Origin: Thermoplasmata archaeon
Lineage (GTDB): Archaea; Thermoplasmatota; Thermoplasmata; Lutacidiplasmatales; UBA184
Assembly (NCBI GenBank): GCA_027315455.1
Contig: DAHUXZ010000018.1
Location: 1 to 48,643 of the forward strand
DNA length: 48,643 nt
Direction: 5' to 3'
Shown here: positions 43,101 to 48,643 of the stretch, in pieces
Numbering within the stretch: the stretch's first letter is position 1
Layout: every line of letters starts with the position of its first letter
Position numbers and translations under genes: made by a program
Notes under the pieces: model-generated
The model's database searches: none
What the model was told of the DNA's origin: nothing
The model's input: the letters and a program-made list of their open reading frames with translations, nothing else

Positions 43101-43166
43101 AACCTCGGCGCGGACCTCCTCGCCCACTACTTCGACCCGCGGCTCGACCGGGCGGAGGAGGTGTGA
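40164..43166 (+). CDS. PQQ-type beta-propeller fused to DppB-family ABC permease
   Basis: A 1000-residue fusion. After a signal/anchor helix (residues 17-33), residues 55-410 carry repeated W-x-blade signatures (GSVAWRISLG, GTEAWRFAG, GALEWSRTTG), a PQQ-like beta-propeller. Two carboxypeptidase-regulatory-like domains follow (412-585), then a helix (590-610). Residues 627-995 are a DppB/OppB membrane subunit (RYVLMRSLLIVAQMVGGMF at its start). The propeller would lie outside the cell. Dipeptide-type ABC importers normally use a separate binding protein; no such gene or ATPase is nearby. Its TGA overlaps the DppC start by four bases. Confidence 0.85.
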   Translation: MAREGRRHRRARAGAGALAILAAVVLVGLLGVALPGGTPVARAADLGSTPPGAAAAPALGWPTFHGSENRSGFTPVSGPATDHLFLDIDPTGQPIRVGPVVAGNFVYAADSLATVFAVNRTNMSVAWERSLGTTPTNPDIAGGLLVLGGSDGFVTALSPANGSPVWSARLDGPVAPALAVVNGTVLAASAAGSLYALRLNDGSVAWRISLGAPIEGGVAVEGNLALVATSGGELVAVTLAGATAWTVPVGAPVNATPAIYDGRVIVGDLVGNVSAYDLGNGTEAWRFAGRTLAAADTITTTPAVGLGSVFVVSSLGEIYALDLATGALEWSRTTGTSGYPVLASPALTPTGLYVSDAVQEIVDLAPTNGTLLWRSSLSFTPSYSSPAVAQGGLFLGDDLGALFEYAPPGGPATYAVTGRVVNTTGAPIAQALVRTSGAGATSAADGSFSLALGNGSYLLNVSAPGYLDRNVPVEVAGANVALPTIALAPVPTVWVTGRVVDAHALTALAGVRVTAIGGFGVITMATTGPHGDFAVRAPVGRVYLTVDPPSGYRGLATTISVGPNGTSGVVLGLEATALGALADQHPYDALAPLIAVAAGVIALGVWSASRARVAAGLGPRLLSRFGRYVLMRSLLIVAQMVGGMFILFLFGSILPAVAYGASPCVFYPAGGCVASTASWADPIAVARAFLEGFGSFVYNLFTLNWGLATYGNLREPATTFLAWWFPSSLELALFALPIAAGLAYVIGLRAGARPEGGVDLGARLSSVAALLVPSFLVVLLFVGSFYEGFLGTFGDNPYGLLPSPEWFVTHGGPPPWIGLGSNTSPTGLPLLDGALHGDWGFVGLVLFKTLWQALAIAVVYVAIFLRFVRHAVVEAHTEPHVRAERARGLDEGTILWSHTGRRVIPLFLLVFGMTLPVYIGTQSLVESMANDSGVGTLLIAEMTHVSGIGFGYSGINPTQHIGNFYQVTIFLLLALVLIGNLGADLLAHYFDPRLDRAEEV

Positions 43167-44167
43167 GCGACGTGCCCGCCGCCGCCCCGGCCTCTTTGGC
43201 GGAGCTCGACGAGGAGGACCTGCGCTGGCACGCCCCGTCCCGTCCCCTTTACCGCCTCGGGCTCAGCCTGCGCGCCAACCCGACGCTCGTCGCGGGGCTC
43301 ACCCTCCTCGGGATGTTCACGGCCGTGAGCCTCTCGGCCTGGCACGGCTACGGCGACGCCCTCGGCTCCCTCGTCACGAACAGCGCGCTCGCCCAGACGC
43401 TCGCCCCGCCGCCCCCGTCGGCGGCCCATCCGTTCGGGGTGATGAACGGCATCGGGATCGACATCCTGACCGCGCTGTACGAGTCGACCCCGACGGACCT
43501 CGTGCTCGTCGCGTCGATCCTCATCGCCGCGCTCAGCGTCGGGGTCGTCCTGGGCTCCGTGGCGGCGCTGCGCGGGGGCGGGGTCGACGGGCTCGTGACC
43601 GTCGTGAGCGATCTGCTGGTGGCCGTGCCGCCGTTCTTCTTCGTGATGGTCCTGTTCCTCGGGATCCAGCGGTTCGTCCCGCCCAACGGCTACCTTCCCG
43701 CGTTCGTGGGGCTGTTCGCGTTCGTCCTGTGGCCGTCGTACGCGCGGAGCACCCGCGCCCGCGCCGCCCAGGTCGCGCGGAGCGCCTACGTCGAGGCGGC
43801 GCGCTCCGCCGGCGCCTCGTTCCGTCGCCTGTTGCGCCGCCACGTGATCCCCAACAGCTTCTTTCCCGTCCTCGCCCAGGTCCCCGTCGACGTCTACAAC
43901 ATCTTCTTCGTCCTGACGGCGTTCCCGTTCCTCGCCTGCTTCAACCCGTTCTTCACCCTCCTCTCCCCGCTCCCGAACGGGCGCTACGCCGAGTGGGGCT
44001 ACCTCCTCGCCCAGGGGGCGTGCTACGGCTGGAGCCCGCTCGCGTCGATCAACCACTGGTGGATGTACACGTTCCCCGCGCTCACGATCCTCACCTTCGG
44101 CGTCGCGGTCGCGCTCACGTGCGACGGGCTCGAGCGCTACCTCCTCGGGCCCCGGGGCCAGACGTAG
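43163..44167 (+). CDS. DppC-family ABC transporter permease
   Basis: A 334-residue membrane subunit with about six helices and the ABC-importer coupling loop (YVEAARSAGASFRRLLRRHVIPN), which docks onto the ATPase. The N-terminal DEEDLRWHAPSRPLYR is typical of DppC proteins. It starts at GTG 43163 with GGAGGAGG just before and a 4-base overlap with the propeller-DppB gene, so the two make one translocation pore. The partner ATPases must be encoded elsewhere. Confidence 0.88.
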   Translation: MSDVPAAAPASLAELDEEDLRWHAPSRPLYRLGLSLRANPTLVAGLTLLGMFTAVSLSAWHGYGDALGSLVTNSALAQTLAPPPPSAAHPFGVMNGIGIDILTALYESTPTDLVLVASILIAALSVGVVLGSVAALRGGGVDGLVTVVSDLLVAVPPFFFVMVLFLGIQRFVPPNGYLPAFVGLFAFVLWPSYARSTRARAAQVARSAYVEAARSAGASFRRLLRRHVIPNSFFPVLAQVPVDVYNIFFVLTAFPFLACFNPFFTLLSPLPNGRYAEWGYLLAQGACYGWSPLASINHWWMYTFPALTILTFGVAVALTCDGLERYLLGPRGQT

Positions 44168-44188
44168 CGGCCGCGACCCGGGACGACC

Positions 44189-46465
44189 TCAGCGGATGTG
44201 GTCGAGGGAGAACGACCCCAGGCTGAAGGACTTCTTCGTGAACGTGAACCCGATCCACGCCCGGGACTGCGCGTCGGTGATCCCGCGGATCGACAGGAAC
44301 GTCTTGAGCTGCTCGACCTTGAGGTTGATCGACCCGTCGACCATGTGCTCGAGCGTCTGGAGGTCCGAGTCCGTGTGCATGCCGGTCTCGAGCAGGTAGT
44401 ACGCCGCGCCCCCCTCGAGCTTCCGATGCCCGATGAACGGCTGGAGGAAGCGGAAGGTGGTCGGGGTGTCGAGGTACGCCGTGAGCGTCGAGACCGACTC
44501 GAAGACGAGGCGGTAGCCCGGGGCCTTCTCCCGGAGCTCCGCGGCCGAGGCGTTCACGGCCGCGACCAGCTGGTCGAGGACCCCCTTGTCGTTCGAGGCG
44601 AGGAGGCGGACCGACGCGTCGGCCTCCGACACCCCGAGGCTCCGGGAGTAGAGGTCGACGTACCGGACCAGCCCCTTCTCCTCGAACTGCGGGTACGGCG
44701 GGAAGAGCGCCGTCATCTCCTCGCGGATCAGGGCGTAGGTCTTGTCCGTCACGACCCAGAGGGCGGGGACCCCCTGCTTGAGGCCCTCCGCGATGAACAA
44801 CCGGCTGAGGACGTCCTTCCCCGTGTGGGCCGGTCCGCTCAGCAGGATCTGGGAGCCCGTCGGGTAGCCGCCGAACAGCAGGTCGTCGAGCCGGCGGACG
44901 CCGCTCTTGACCCGCGTCTCCGTCGCCGAGGCGACGGCCTCGGCGTGCATCTGGTCCGCCTCCCACTCGGCCGCCTTGTGCTGGAGCGCCTCGAGCTCCT
45001 CCATCTTCTGGTGGAGGAACGTCTCGCGCGCCCGCACCTCCTCCTCGCGCCGGGTGACCTCGGTGCGCACATCCTCGAGCTGCTTGGCCTGCTGCGCGAG
45101 GACGGGCGCCGGGCTATCCTGCGACTGGACGCGGATCTGCTCGAGGCGACGTGCCTCGAGCTCGAGCGCCTGCTTGGTCATCTTCAGCTGCTGCTCCCAG
45201 CTGGCGAGCTCCTTTTCCTTGAAGCCGAGCGGGGCCCGGCGGCGCTCCACGTCCTCCGCCGCGAGGCGGATCTCCTCGAACTTCGACCGGAGCTCGTTCT
45301 CGCGCCGGACGAGCTCCTTCTCCCGGCCGTCGACGGTGCGGGCCCGCTCCTCCAGCGTGGCGGGCAGCGAGCCCGCATCGAGCGTCATGAGGTGCTCGCG
45401 CTGGCGCACGGCCTCGGCCTCGCCCCGGAGGTTGCGGATCTCCGTCTCGAGCTGGACGGTCCGCCGCCGCAGCTCGGCCTCCCGCTCGACGAGCTCGGAT
45501 TCGCGCGCGGCGAACTCCCCCCGCAGGCGCGTCTCGAGGTCCCGGCTCTCGGCCGACGAGGTCCAGCGCGGCCCCTCGCCCTCGGCGCCCGCGTCCCCGT
45601 CCGCGCCCCGGTGGCCCTCGAGGAGGCGGAGCTTGAGCTCCGCGAGCTCGGCGTCCTTGGTCTGGATCGCCTGCTCGCGGACCTTCGCCTCGCGGCTGCG
45701 GATGTACTTGATCACCGCGACGGAGCCGCGCTTGACGTGCTCGACCTCGTCCTCGAGCTGCTTGCGCCGGGCCCGCTCCTCGAAGAGCTGGCGCTGCGCC
45801 TCCTGGGACTCCTGGATGAGCGACTGCGGGTCGAACCCCTCGGACTTGACGCGGTCGAGAAGGTCGGTGAGCCAGCGGATGACGGTCTCCTCGCGCTCGA
45901 CGAGCTGGGCAGGGAGGCCCGCCGGCGCGCCCGGGGTCGCCGCACCGGGCGGCGGGGCGGCCGGGGCCGTCGCCCCTTCGGAGGGCGCGGGGGGCTTCGG
46001 GGCCGGCGCGGGCGGCCGCACGGCCTCGCTCGCCTGGATCCATGCCTCCATCGCCCGGTCGTCGCCCTCGACCCAGCGCTTGAGGACGGCCGTCGAGTCC
46101 TTCGCGGGGACGGCGACGTGGCGCCGTCGTGGCCGGTCGCCCTTGCGGACCGAGTCGAGCCAGCGTTCGACGATCTTCTCCCCGGAGACGGCGGTCCGGG
46201 CCGGGGCGGCCCCGGTGGCCGGCGGGGGCTCGGCCGCCTGGGCCTCCCGCACCATCTGGACGCGGGCGACCTCGGAATCGGTGAGCCCGATCTCCCGCAG
46301 GGCCTCGTCCGAGAGACGGCGCACCTCCTCGGATGAGCGGTGCCCGGCGTCCAGCAGGCGCTGGGCCGCGCCGGGCGCGAGCCCGAGGGCCCGTGCGATC
46401 TCCTCGACGGCCGGGTCGCGGTCCGCCCGGACCGTCTCGACCGACATCTCGGCCGGCTCGCTCAT
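44189..46465 (-). CDS. KaiC/RecA-like protein with HhH start and long coiled coil
   Basis: A 758-residue protein. Residues 15-60 form a helix-hairpin-helix-type domain. Residues 190-525 are a Glu/Arg/Leu-rich coiled coil with heptads (LEERARTVDGREKELVRREN). The C-terminal ~230 residues are KaiC-like: VRRLDDLLFGGYPTGSQILLSG, with Walker A GPAHTGKD (Lys550, then Asp where Thr/Ser is normal) and a Walker B-like LVFES. The altered motif makes ATP hydrolysis doubtful. It could be a nucleotide-sensing scaffold. A TATA-like ATATTATC (46499-46506) lies 34 bases before the ATG. Confidence 0.75.
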   Translation of the reverse strand: MSEPAEMSVETVRADRDPAVEEIARALGLAPGAAQRLLDAGHRSSEEVRRLSDEALREIGLTDSEVARVQMVREAQAAEPPPATGAAPARTAVSGEKIVERWLDSVRKGDRPRRRHVAVPAKDSTAVLKRWVEGDDRAMEAWIQASEAVRPPAPAPKPPAPSEGATAPAAPPPGAATPGAPAGLPAQLVEREETVIRWLTDLLDRVKSEGFDPQSLIQESQEAQRQLFEERARRKQLEDEVEHVKRGSVAVIKYIRSREAKVREQAIQTKDAELAELKLRLLEGHRGADGDAGAEGEGPRWTSSAESRDLETRLRGEFAARESELVEREAELRRRTVQLETEIRNLRGEAEAVRQREHLMTLDAGSLPATLEERARTVDGREKELVRRENELRSKFEEIRLAAEDVERRRAPLGFKEKELASWEQQLKMTKQALELEARRLEQIRVQSQDSPAPVLAQQAKQLEDVRTEVTRREEEVRARETFLHQKMEELEALQHKAAEWEADQMHAEAVASATETRVKSGVRRLDDLLFGGYPTGSQILLSGPAHTGKDVLSRLFIAEGLKQGVPALWVVTDKTYALIREEMTALFPPYPQFEEKGLVRYVDLYSRSLGVSEADASVRLLASNDKGVLDQLVAAVNASAAELREKAPGYRLVFESVSTLTAYLDTPTTFRFLQPFIGHRKLEGGAAYYLLETGMHTDSDLQTLEHMVDGSINLKVEQLKTFLSIRGITDAQSRAWIGFTFTKKSFSLGSFSLDHIR

Positions 46466-46498
46466 GCTCGGCGCATCGATTACAGCGCGCCGTGGGGA

Positions 46499-46506
46499 GA
46501 TAATAT
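46499..46506 (-). promoter_or_regulatory. TATA-like box of KaiC-like gene
   Basis: ATATTATC on the minus strand, 34 bases before ATG 46465; the region up to 46611 also holds the TyrRS promoter. Confidence 0.45.
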
Positions 46507-46580
46507 GTGTGGGAGCCGCCGAAACGCCGACCGGGGGCGCGCCACCCCCCGTCGTGGGCCGCGGAGCCCGTCGCCCGAGG

Positions 46581-46588
46581 GCTAAATA
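46581..46588 (+). promoter_or_regulatory. TATA box of TyrRS gene
   Basis: GCTAAATA lies 24-31 bases before ATG 46612, pointing to a leaderless or nearly leaderless message. Confidence 0.65.
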
Positions 46589-46611
46589 GCGCGAAGTCTC
46601 CGTCCCGCCCC

Positions 46612-47655
46612 ATGGACCTCGACGCCCGGGTCGCGGCCGTCCTTCGCGGCACGACGGAGGTCCTGACCCCCGGGGAAGTGCGGGGCCTCCTGGAGACGAA
46701 GGACCGGCCGCGCGCCTACATCGGGTTCGAGCCGTCGGGACGGCTCACCGTGGGCCACCTCGTCTGCGCGCGAAAGATGATCGACCTGCAGGAGGCCGGC
46801 TTCGACCTGACGGTCTTCCTCGCCGACTGGCACGCCTGGATCAACGACAAGCTCGGCGGCTCGCTCGAGCGGATCCGCGCCGCGGGTCAGTACATGGAGG
46901 CCGGGTTCACCGCCCTGGGCGTCGACCCCGCACGGGCCCGCTACCGCTGGGCCCACGAGCTCACCGGCTCCTCCGACTACTGGGCCCGGGTCGTCCGCAT
47001 CGCGAAGGCGACGAGCCTCGCCCGCACGAAGCGCGCGATGACGGTCCTCGGGCGGGGGGAGGAGGAGGCGAACCTCGATACCGCGAAGCTGTTCTACCCG
47101 TCGATGCAGGCGGCGGACATCTTCGAGCTGCCCGTCGACCTCGCCTACGCCGGGATCGACCAGCGTCGCGCCCATGTCCTCGCCCGCGAGGTCGCCCACC
47201 GCTACGGCTGGCCGGTGCCCGTCGCGGTCCACACCCCGCTCATCTCCTCGCTCAAGGGCGGGGGCCGGATGGATCCCGCGACCCAGACGGTCGAGCGGAA
47301 GATGTCGAAGTCCGACCCGTCCTCCGCGATCACCCTCCCCGCGCCCGCGGAGGAGATCGCGGCCCGGGTCAAGGGGGCGTTCTGCCCGGCGAAGGAGGTC
47401 GACGGCAACCCGATCGTCGAGCTCGTGCGGTTCGTCCTTTTCCCCTGGGAGGGCCGCTTCGAGCTCGAACGCTCTCCGGCGCACGGCGGGCCCCTCGCCT
47501 TCGCATCGGAGGCGGAGTTCCTCGCCGCGTGGACGTCGGGGAGCGTCCACCCGGCCGACCTCAAGGCCTCCGTCGTCCCCGCGCTCGACCGCGTCCTCGC
47601 CCCGTCCCGCCGCTACTTCGCCGACCGGCCGGACGCCGTCCCGGCGGGGCTGTAG
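46612..47655 (+). CDS. tyrS: tyrosyl-tRNA synthetase
   Basis: A 347-residue class I synthetase of the archaeal/eukaryotic type. YIGFEPSGRLTVGHLV is the HIGH region with Tyr-binding residues, and KMSKSDPSS (230-238) is the KMSKS loop. It charges tRNA-Tyr in the cytosol. The short length, with no S4 domain, is normal for archaea. The L7Ae gene starts 101 bases on with its own promoter. Confidence 0.95.
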   Translation: MDLDARVAAVLRGTTEVLTPGEVRGLLETKDRPRAYIGFEPSGRLTVGHLVCARKMIDLQEAGFDLTVFLADWHAWINDKLGGSLERIRAAGQYMEAGFTALGVDPARARYRWAHELTGSSDYWARVVRIAKATSLARTKRAMTVLGRGEEEANLDTAKLFYPSMQAADIFELPVDLAYAGIDQRRAHVLAREVAHRYGWPVPVAVHTPLISSLKGGGRMDPATQTVERKMSKSDPSSAITLPAPAEEIAARVKGAFCPAKEVDGNPIVELVRFVLFPWEGRFELERSPAHGGPLAFASEAEFLAAWTSGSVHPADLKASVVPALDRVLAPSRRYFADRPDAVPAGL

Positions 47656-47672
47656 CGGACCGCGCCCGCAGG

Positions 47673-47680
47673 GTTAAATA
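47673..47680 (+). promoter_or_regulatory. TATA box of ribosomal protein cluster
   Basis: GTTAAATA lies far enough upstream (77 bases before ATG 47757) to give a leader of about 50 bases, unlike the leaderless neighbours. Confidence 0.65.
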
Positions 47681-47719
47681 CCCCCCTCCCTAGGCGGGCA
47701 GCACCCGTGAGCCGAGGAC

Positions 47720-47739
47720 CCCCTGGAACGAGGGGTTCC
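47720..47739 (+). promoter_or_regulatory. alternative leader hairpins of L7Ae mRNA
   Basis: GGAAC (47725-47729) can pair with GTTCC (47735-47739), the same GTTCC needed for the kink-loop. CCCCT (47720-47724) can also pair with AGGGG (47731-47735). Either would leave the Shine-Dalgarno GAGGAA free. Confidence 0.55.
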
Positions 47740-47754
47740 GCTGACGCGAGGAAC
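47735..47754 (+). promoter_or_regulatory. kink-loop over the L7Ae ribosome binding site
   Basis: GTTCC-GCT-GA-CGC-GA-GGAAC: a 5-bp stem, a three-base bulge ending in U, tandem G-A pairs and a short loop, which is the kink-turn/K-loop shape bound by L7Ae. The 3' arm contains GAGGAA, the likely ribosome binding site, two bases before ATG 47757. Binding of L7Ae would block its own translation. Confidence 0.68.
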
Positions 47755-47756
47755 AG

Positions 47757-48128
47757 ATGGCGCGACCGATCTACGTGCGTTTCGAGACCCCGAGCGACCT
47801 CGCCGACAAGGCCCTCCAGCTCGTCCAGATCGCGGCCGAGACCGGCAAGGTGCGGGTCGGGACCAACGAGGTCACGAAGTCGAGCGAGCGGGCCGAGGCC
47901 AAGCTCGTCGTGATGGCCGAGGACGTCGACCCGGTCGAGATCCTCGTGCACATCCCGATGCTCTGCGAGGAGAAGCGCATCCCGTACCTCTACGTCCCGA
48001 AGAAGCAGCGCCTCGGCCAGAGCGCGGGCGTCTCGAAGTCGGCGGCGAGCGTTGCCGTCGTCGAGGCCGGCGAGGCGAAGGGGCTGCTCGATGAGCTCGC
48101 CCAGGCGTTCTCGACGATCAAGAAGTAG
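47757..48128 (+). CDS. rpl7ae: ribosomal protein L7Ae
   Basis: A 123-residue L7Ae. It starts ARPIYVRFETPSDLADKAL, has the kink-turn-binding helix RVGTNEVTKSSERAEAKLV, and VDPVEILVHIP followed by the loop around IPYLYVPKKQRLGQSAG. It is a component of the large subunit, C/D and H/ACA particles and RNase P. It is followed by S28e and L24e, the usual archaeal order. Its own leader contains a K-loop. Confidence 0.97.
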   Translation: MARPIYVRFETPSDLADKALQLVQIAAETGKVRVGTNEVTKSSERAEAKLVVMAEDVDPVEILVHIPMLCEEKRIPYLYVPKKQRLGQSAGVSKSAASVAVVEAGEAKGLLDELAQAFSTIKK

Positions 48129-48152
48129 GCCGACGGTCAAGAGGCGGTAGCG

Positions 48153-48365
48153 GTGGCGGAGGAGAAGGGCTCGCCGGCCGAGGTCGTCGAGCTGATCGGT
48201 CGCACGGGGATGGCGGGCGAGGCGACCCAGGTCAAGGTCCGCGTCCTCGCCGGACGCGACCGCGGCAAGATCATCACCCGCAACGTCGCCGGCCCGATCC
48301 GTCTCGGCGACGTCCTCATCCTGCGCGAGACGGCCCGCGAGGCCCGCAAGCTCTCGGTCCGGTAG
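48153..48365 (+). CDS. rps28e: ribosomal protein S28e
   Basis: A 70-residue protein of the small subunit. The OB-fold core [20 protein letters not shown] and C-terminal [14 protein letters not shown] are diagnostic. GTG 48153 starts it, 24 bases after L7Ae, with GAGGCGG as a likely Shine-Dalgarno site. Confidence 0.95.
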   Translation: MAEEKGSPAEVVELIGRTGMAGEATQVKVRVLAGRDRGKIITRNVAGPIRLGDVLILRETAREARKLSVR

Positions 48366-48382
48366 GGGGTCGGGGGTCGCTC

Positions 48383-48643
48383 ATGGTCGTCAAGCACCAG
48401 TGCTCGTTCTGCGCCGGGGAGATCGAACCGGGGACCGGCTCGATGTTCGTCAAGCGCGACGGGACCGTCTTCCACTTCTGCTCGTCCTCCTGCCGCAAGC
48501 AGCAGCTCAAGCTCGGCCGCGCCGGCCACCGCCTGAAGTGGACCCGCGCCCACCTGCTCAAGCGCGCCTCGGAGGCCGCGAGCTCCTCCGGCGGCCGGGC
48601 CCGGTCGAGGACCGGCCCGACCCGCGCGGCGGCGCCATCGGCC
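48383..48643 (+). CDS. rpl24e: ribosomal protein L24e (3' end beyond window)
   Basis: The frame opens at ATG 48383 and is still open at the window edge (87 codons). KHQCSFCAGEIEPGTGSMFV and VFHFCSSSCRKQQLKLGR carry the four zinc cysteines of L24e. It belongs to the large subunit and is normally the third gene of the L7Ae-S28e-L24e operon. A Ser/Arg/Ala-rich tail after residue 60 is longer than usual. Confidence 0.93.
   Translation, partial: MVVKHQCSFCAGEIEPGTGSMFVKRDGTVFHFCSSSCRKQQLKLGRAGHRLKWTRAHLLKRASEAASSSGGRARSRTGPTRAAAPSA

Overview
The window is a stretch of archaeal chromosome, very G+C-rich (by eye about 70 % or more). Archaeal markers are a 7S SRP RNA, an L7Ae-S28e-L24e ribosomal cluster beside an archaeal-type TyrRS, AbrB-PhoU and bacterio-opsin-activator-type regulators, and TATA boxes lying 24-30 bases before start codons with little or no leader. 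The thermopsin-like protease and the large exported repeat proteins ending in one membrane anchor suggest a Thermoplasmata-related lineage (Thermoplasmatota). That placement is inference.

Layout. 1-2403: end of an ArsR regulator, a cysteine-pair protein, an M28 peptidase and a START-like protein. 2442-8397: SDR oxidoreductase, exported thermopsin-like protein, GT4 glycosyltransferase, small anchored Ig-like protein, HTH_10 regulator. 8481-15442: chorismate-mutase-like protein, U32-type protein, GNAT, ABC-2 exporter pair, O-methyltransferase and small proteins. 15521-22761: M3 oligopeptidase, thioredoxin-like protein, a Fur-type domain without DNA-binding part, Fe-alcohol dehydrogenase, a PHS phosphate symporter fused to a PhoU/DUF47 domain, and an AbrB-PhoU regulator. 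22943-28992: two-subunit sarcosine/proline-dehydrogenase-like flavoenzyme, degenerate glycerate-kinase relative, MFS exporter, orphan protein. 29140-34746: HxlR regulator, a hairpin that may be a small RNA, a long gene-free stretch, a small protein and a HerA-type ATPase with possible nuclease end, ThpR, an AlkA-like glycosylase. 34912-44167: giant anchored protein with a cytoplasmic winged-helix-like tail, SHMT, thioesterase, SRP RNA, a beta-propeller fused to a DppB permease, and DppC. 44189-48643: KaiC-like coiled-coil protein, TyrRS, L7Ae, S28e, L24e (cut by the window end).

Most genes stand alone or in pairs. Clear translational coupling (4-base overlaps) joins the ABC exporter pair, the flavoenzyme pair and the DppB/DppC pair. 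The phosphate symporter fusion and the PhoU regulator converge, pointing to one phosphate locus. The strongest unusual signals are the L7Ae leader, where a kink-loop hairpin covers the Shine-Dalgarno site and competes with an upstream hairpin; the propeller-DppB fusion; the symporter-DUF47 fusion; the HerA-type ATPase with added C-terminal domains; and the near-identical inverted repeats that bracket the thioesterase gene.
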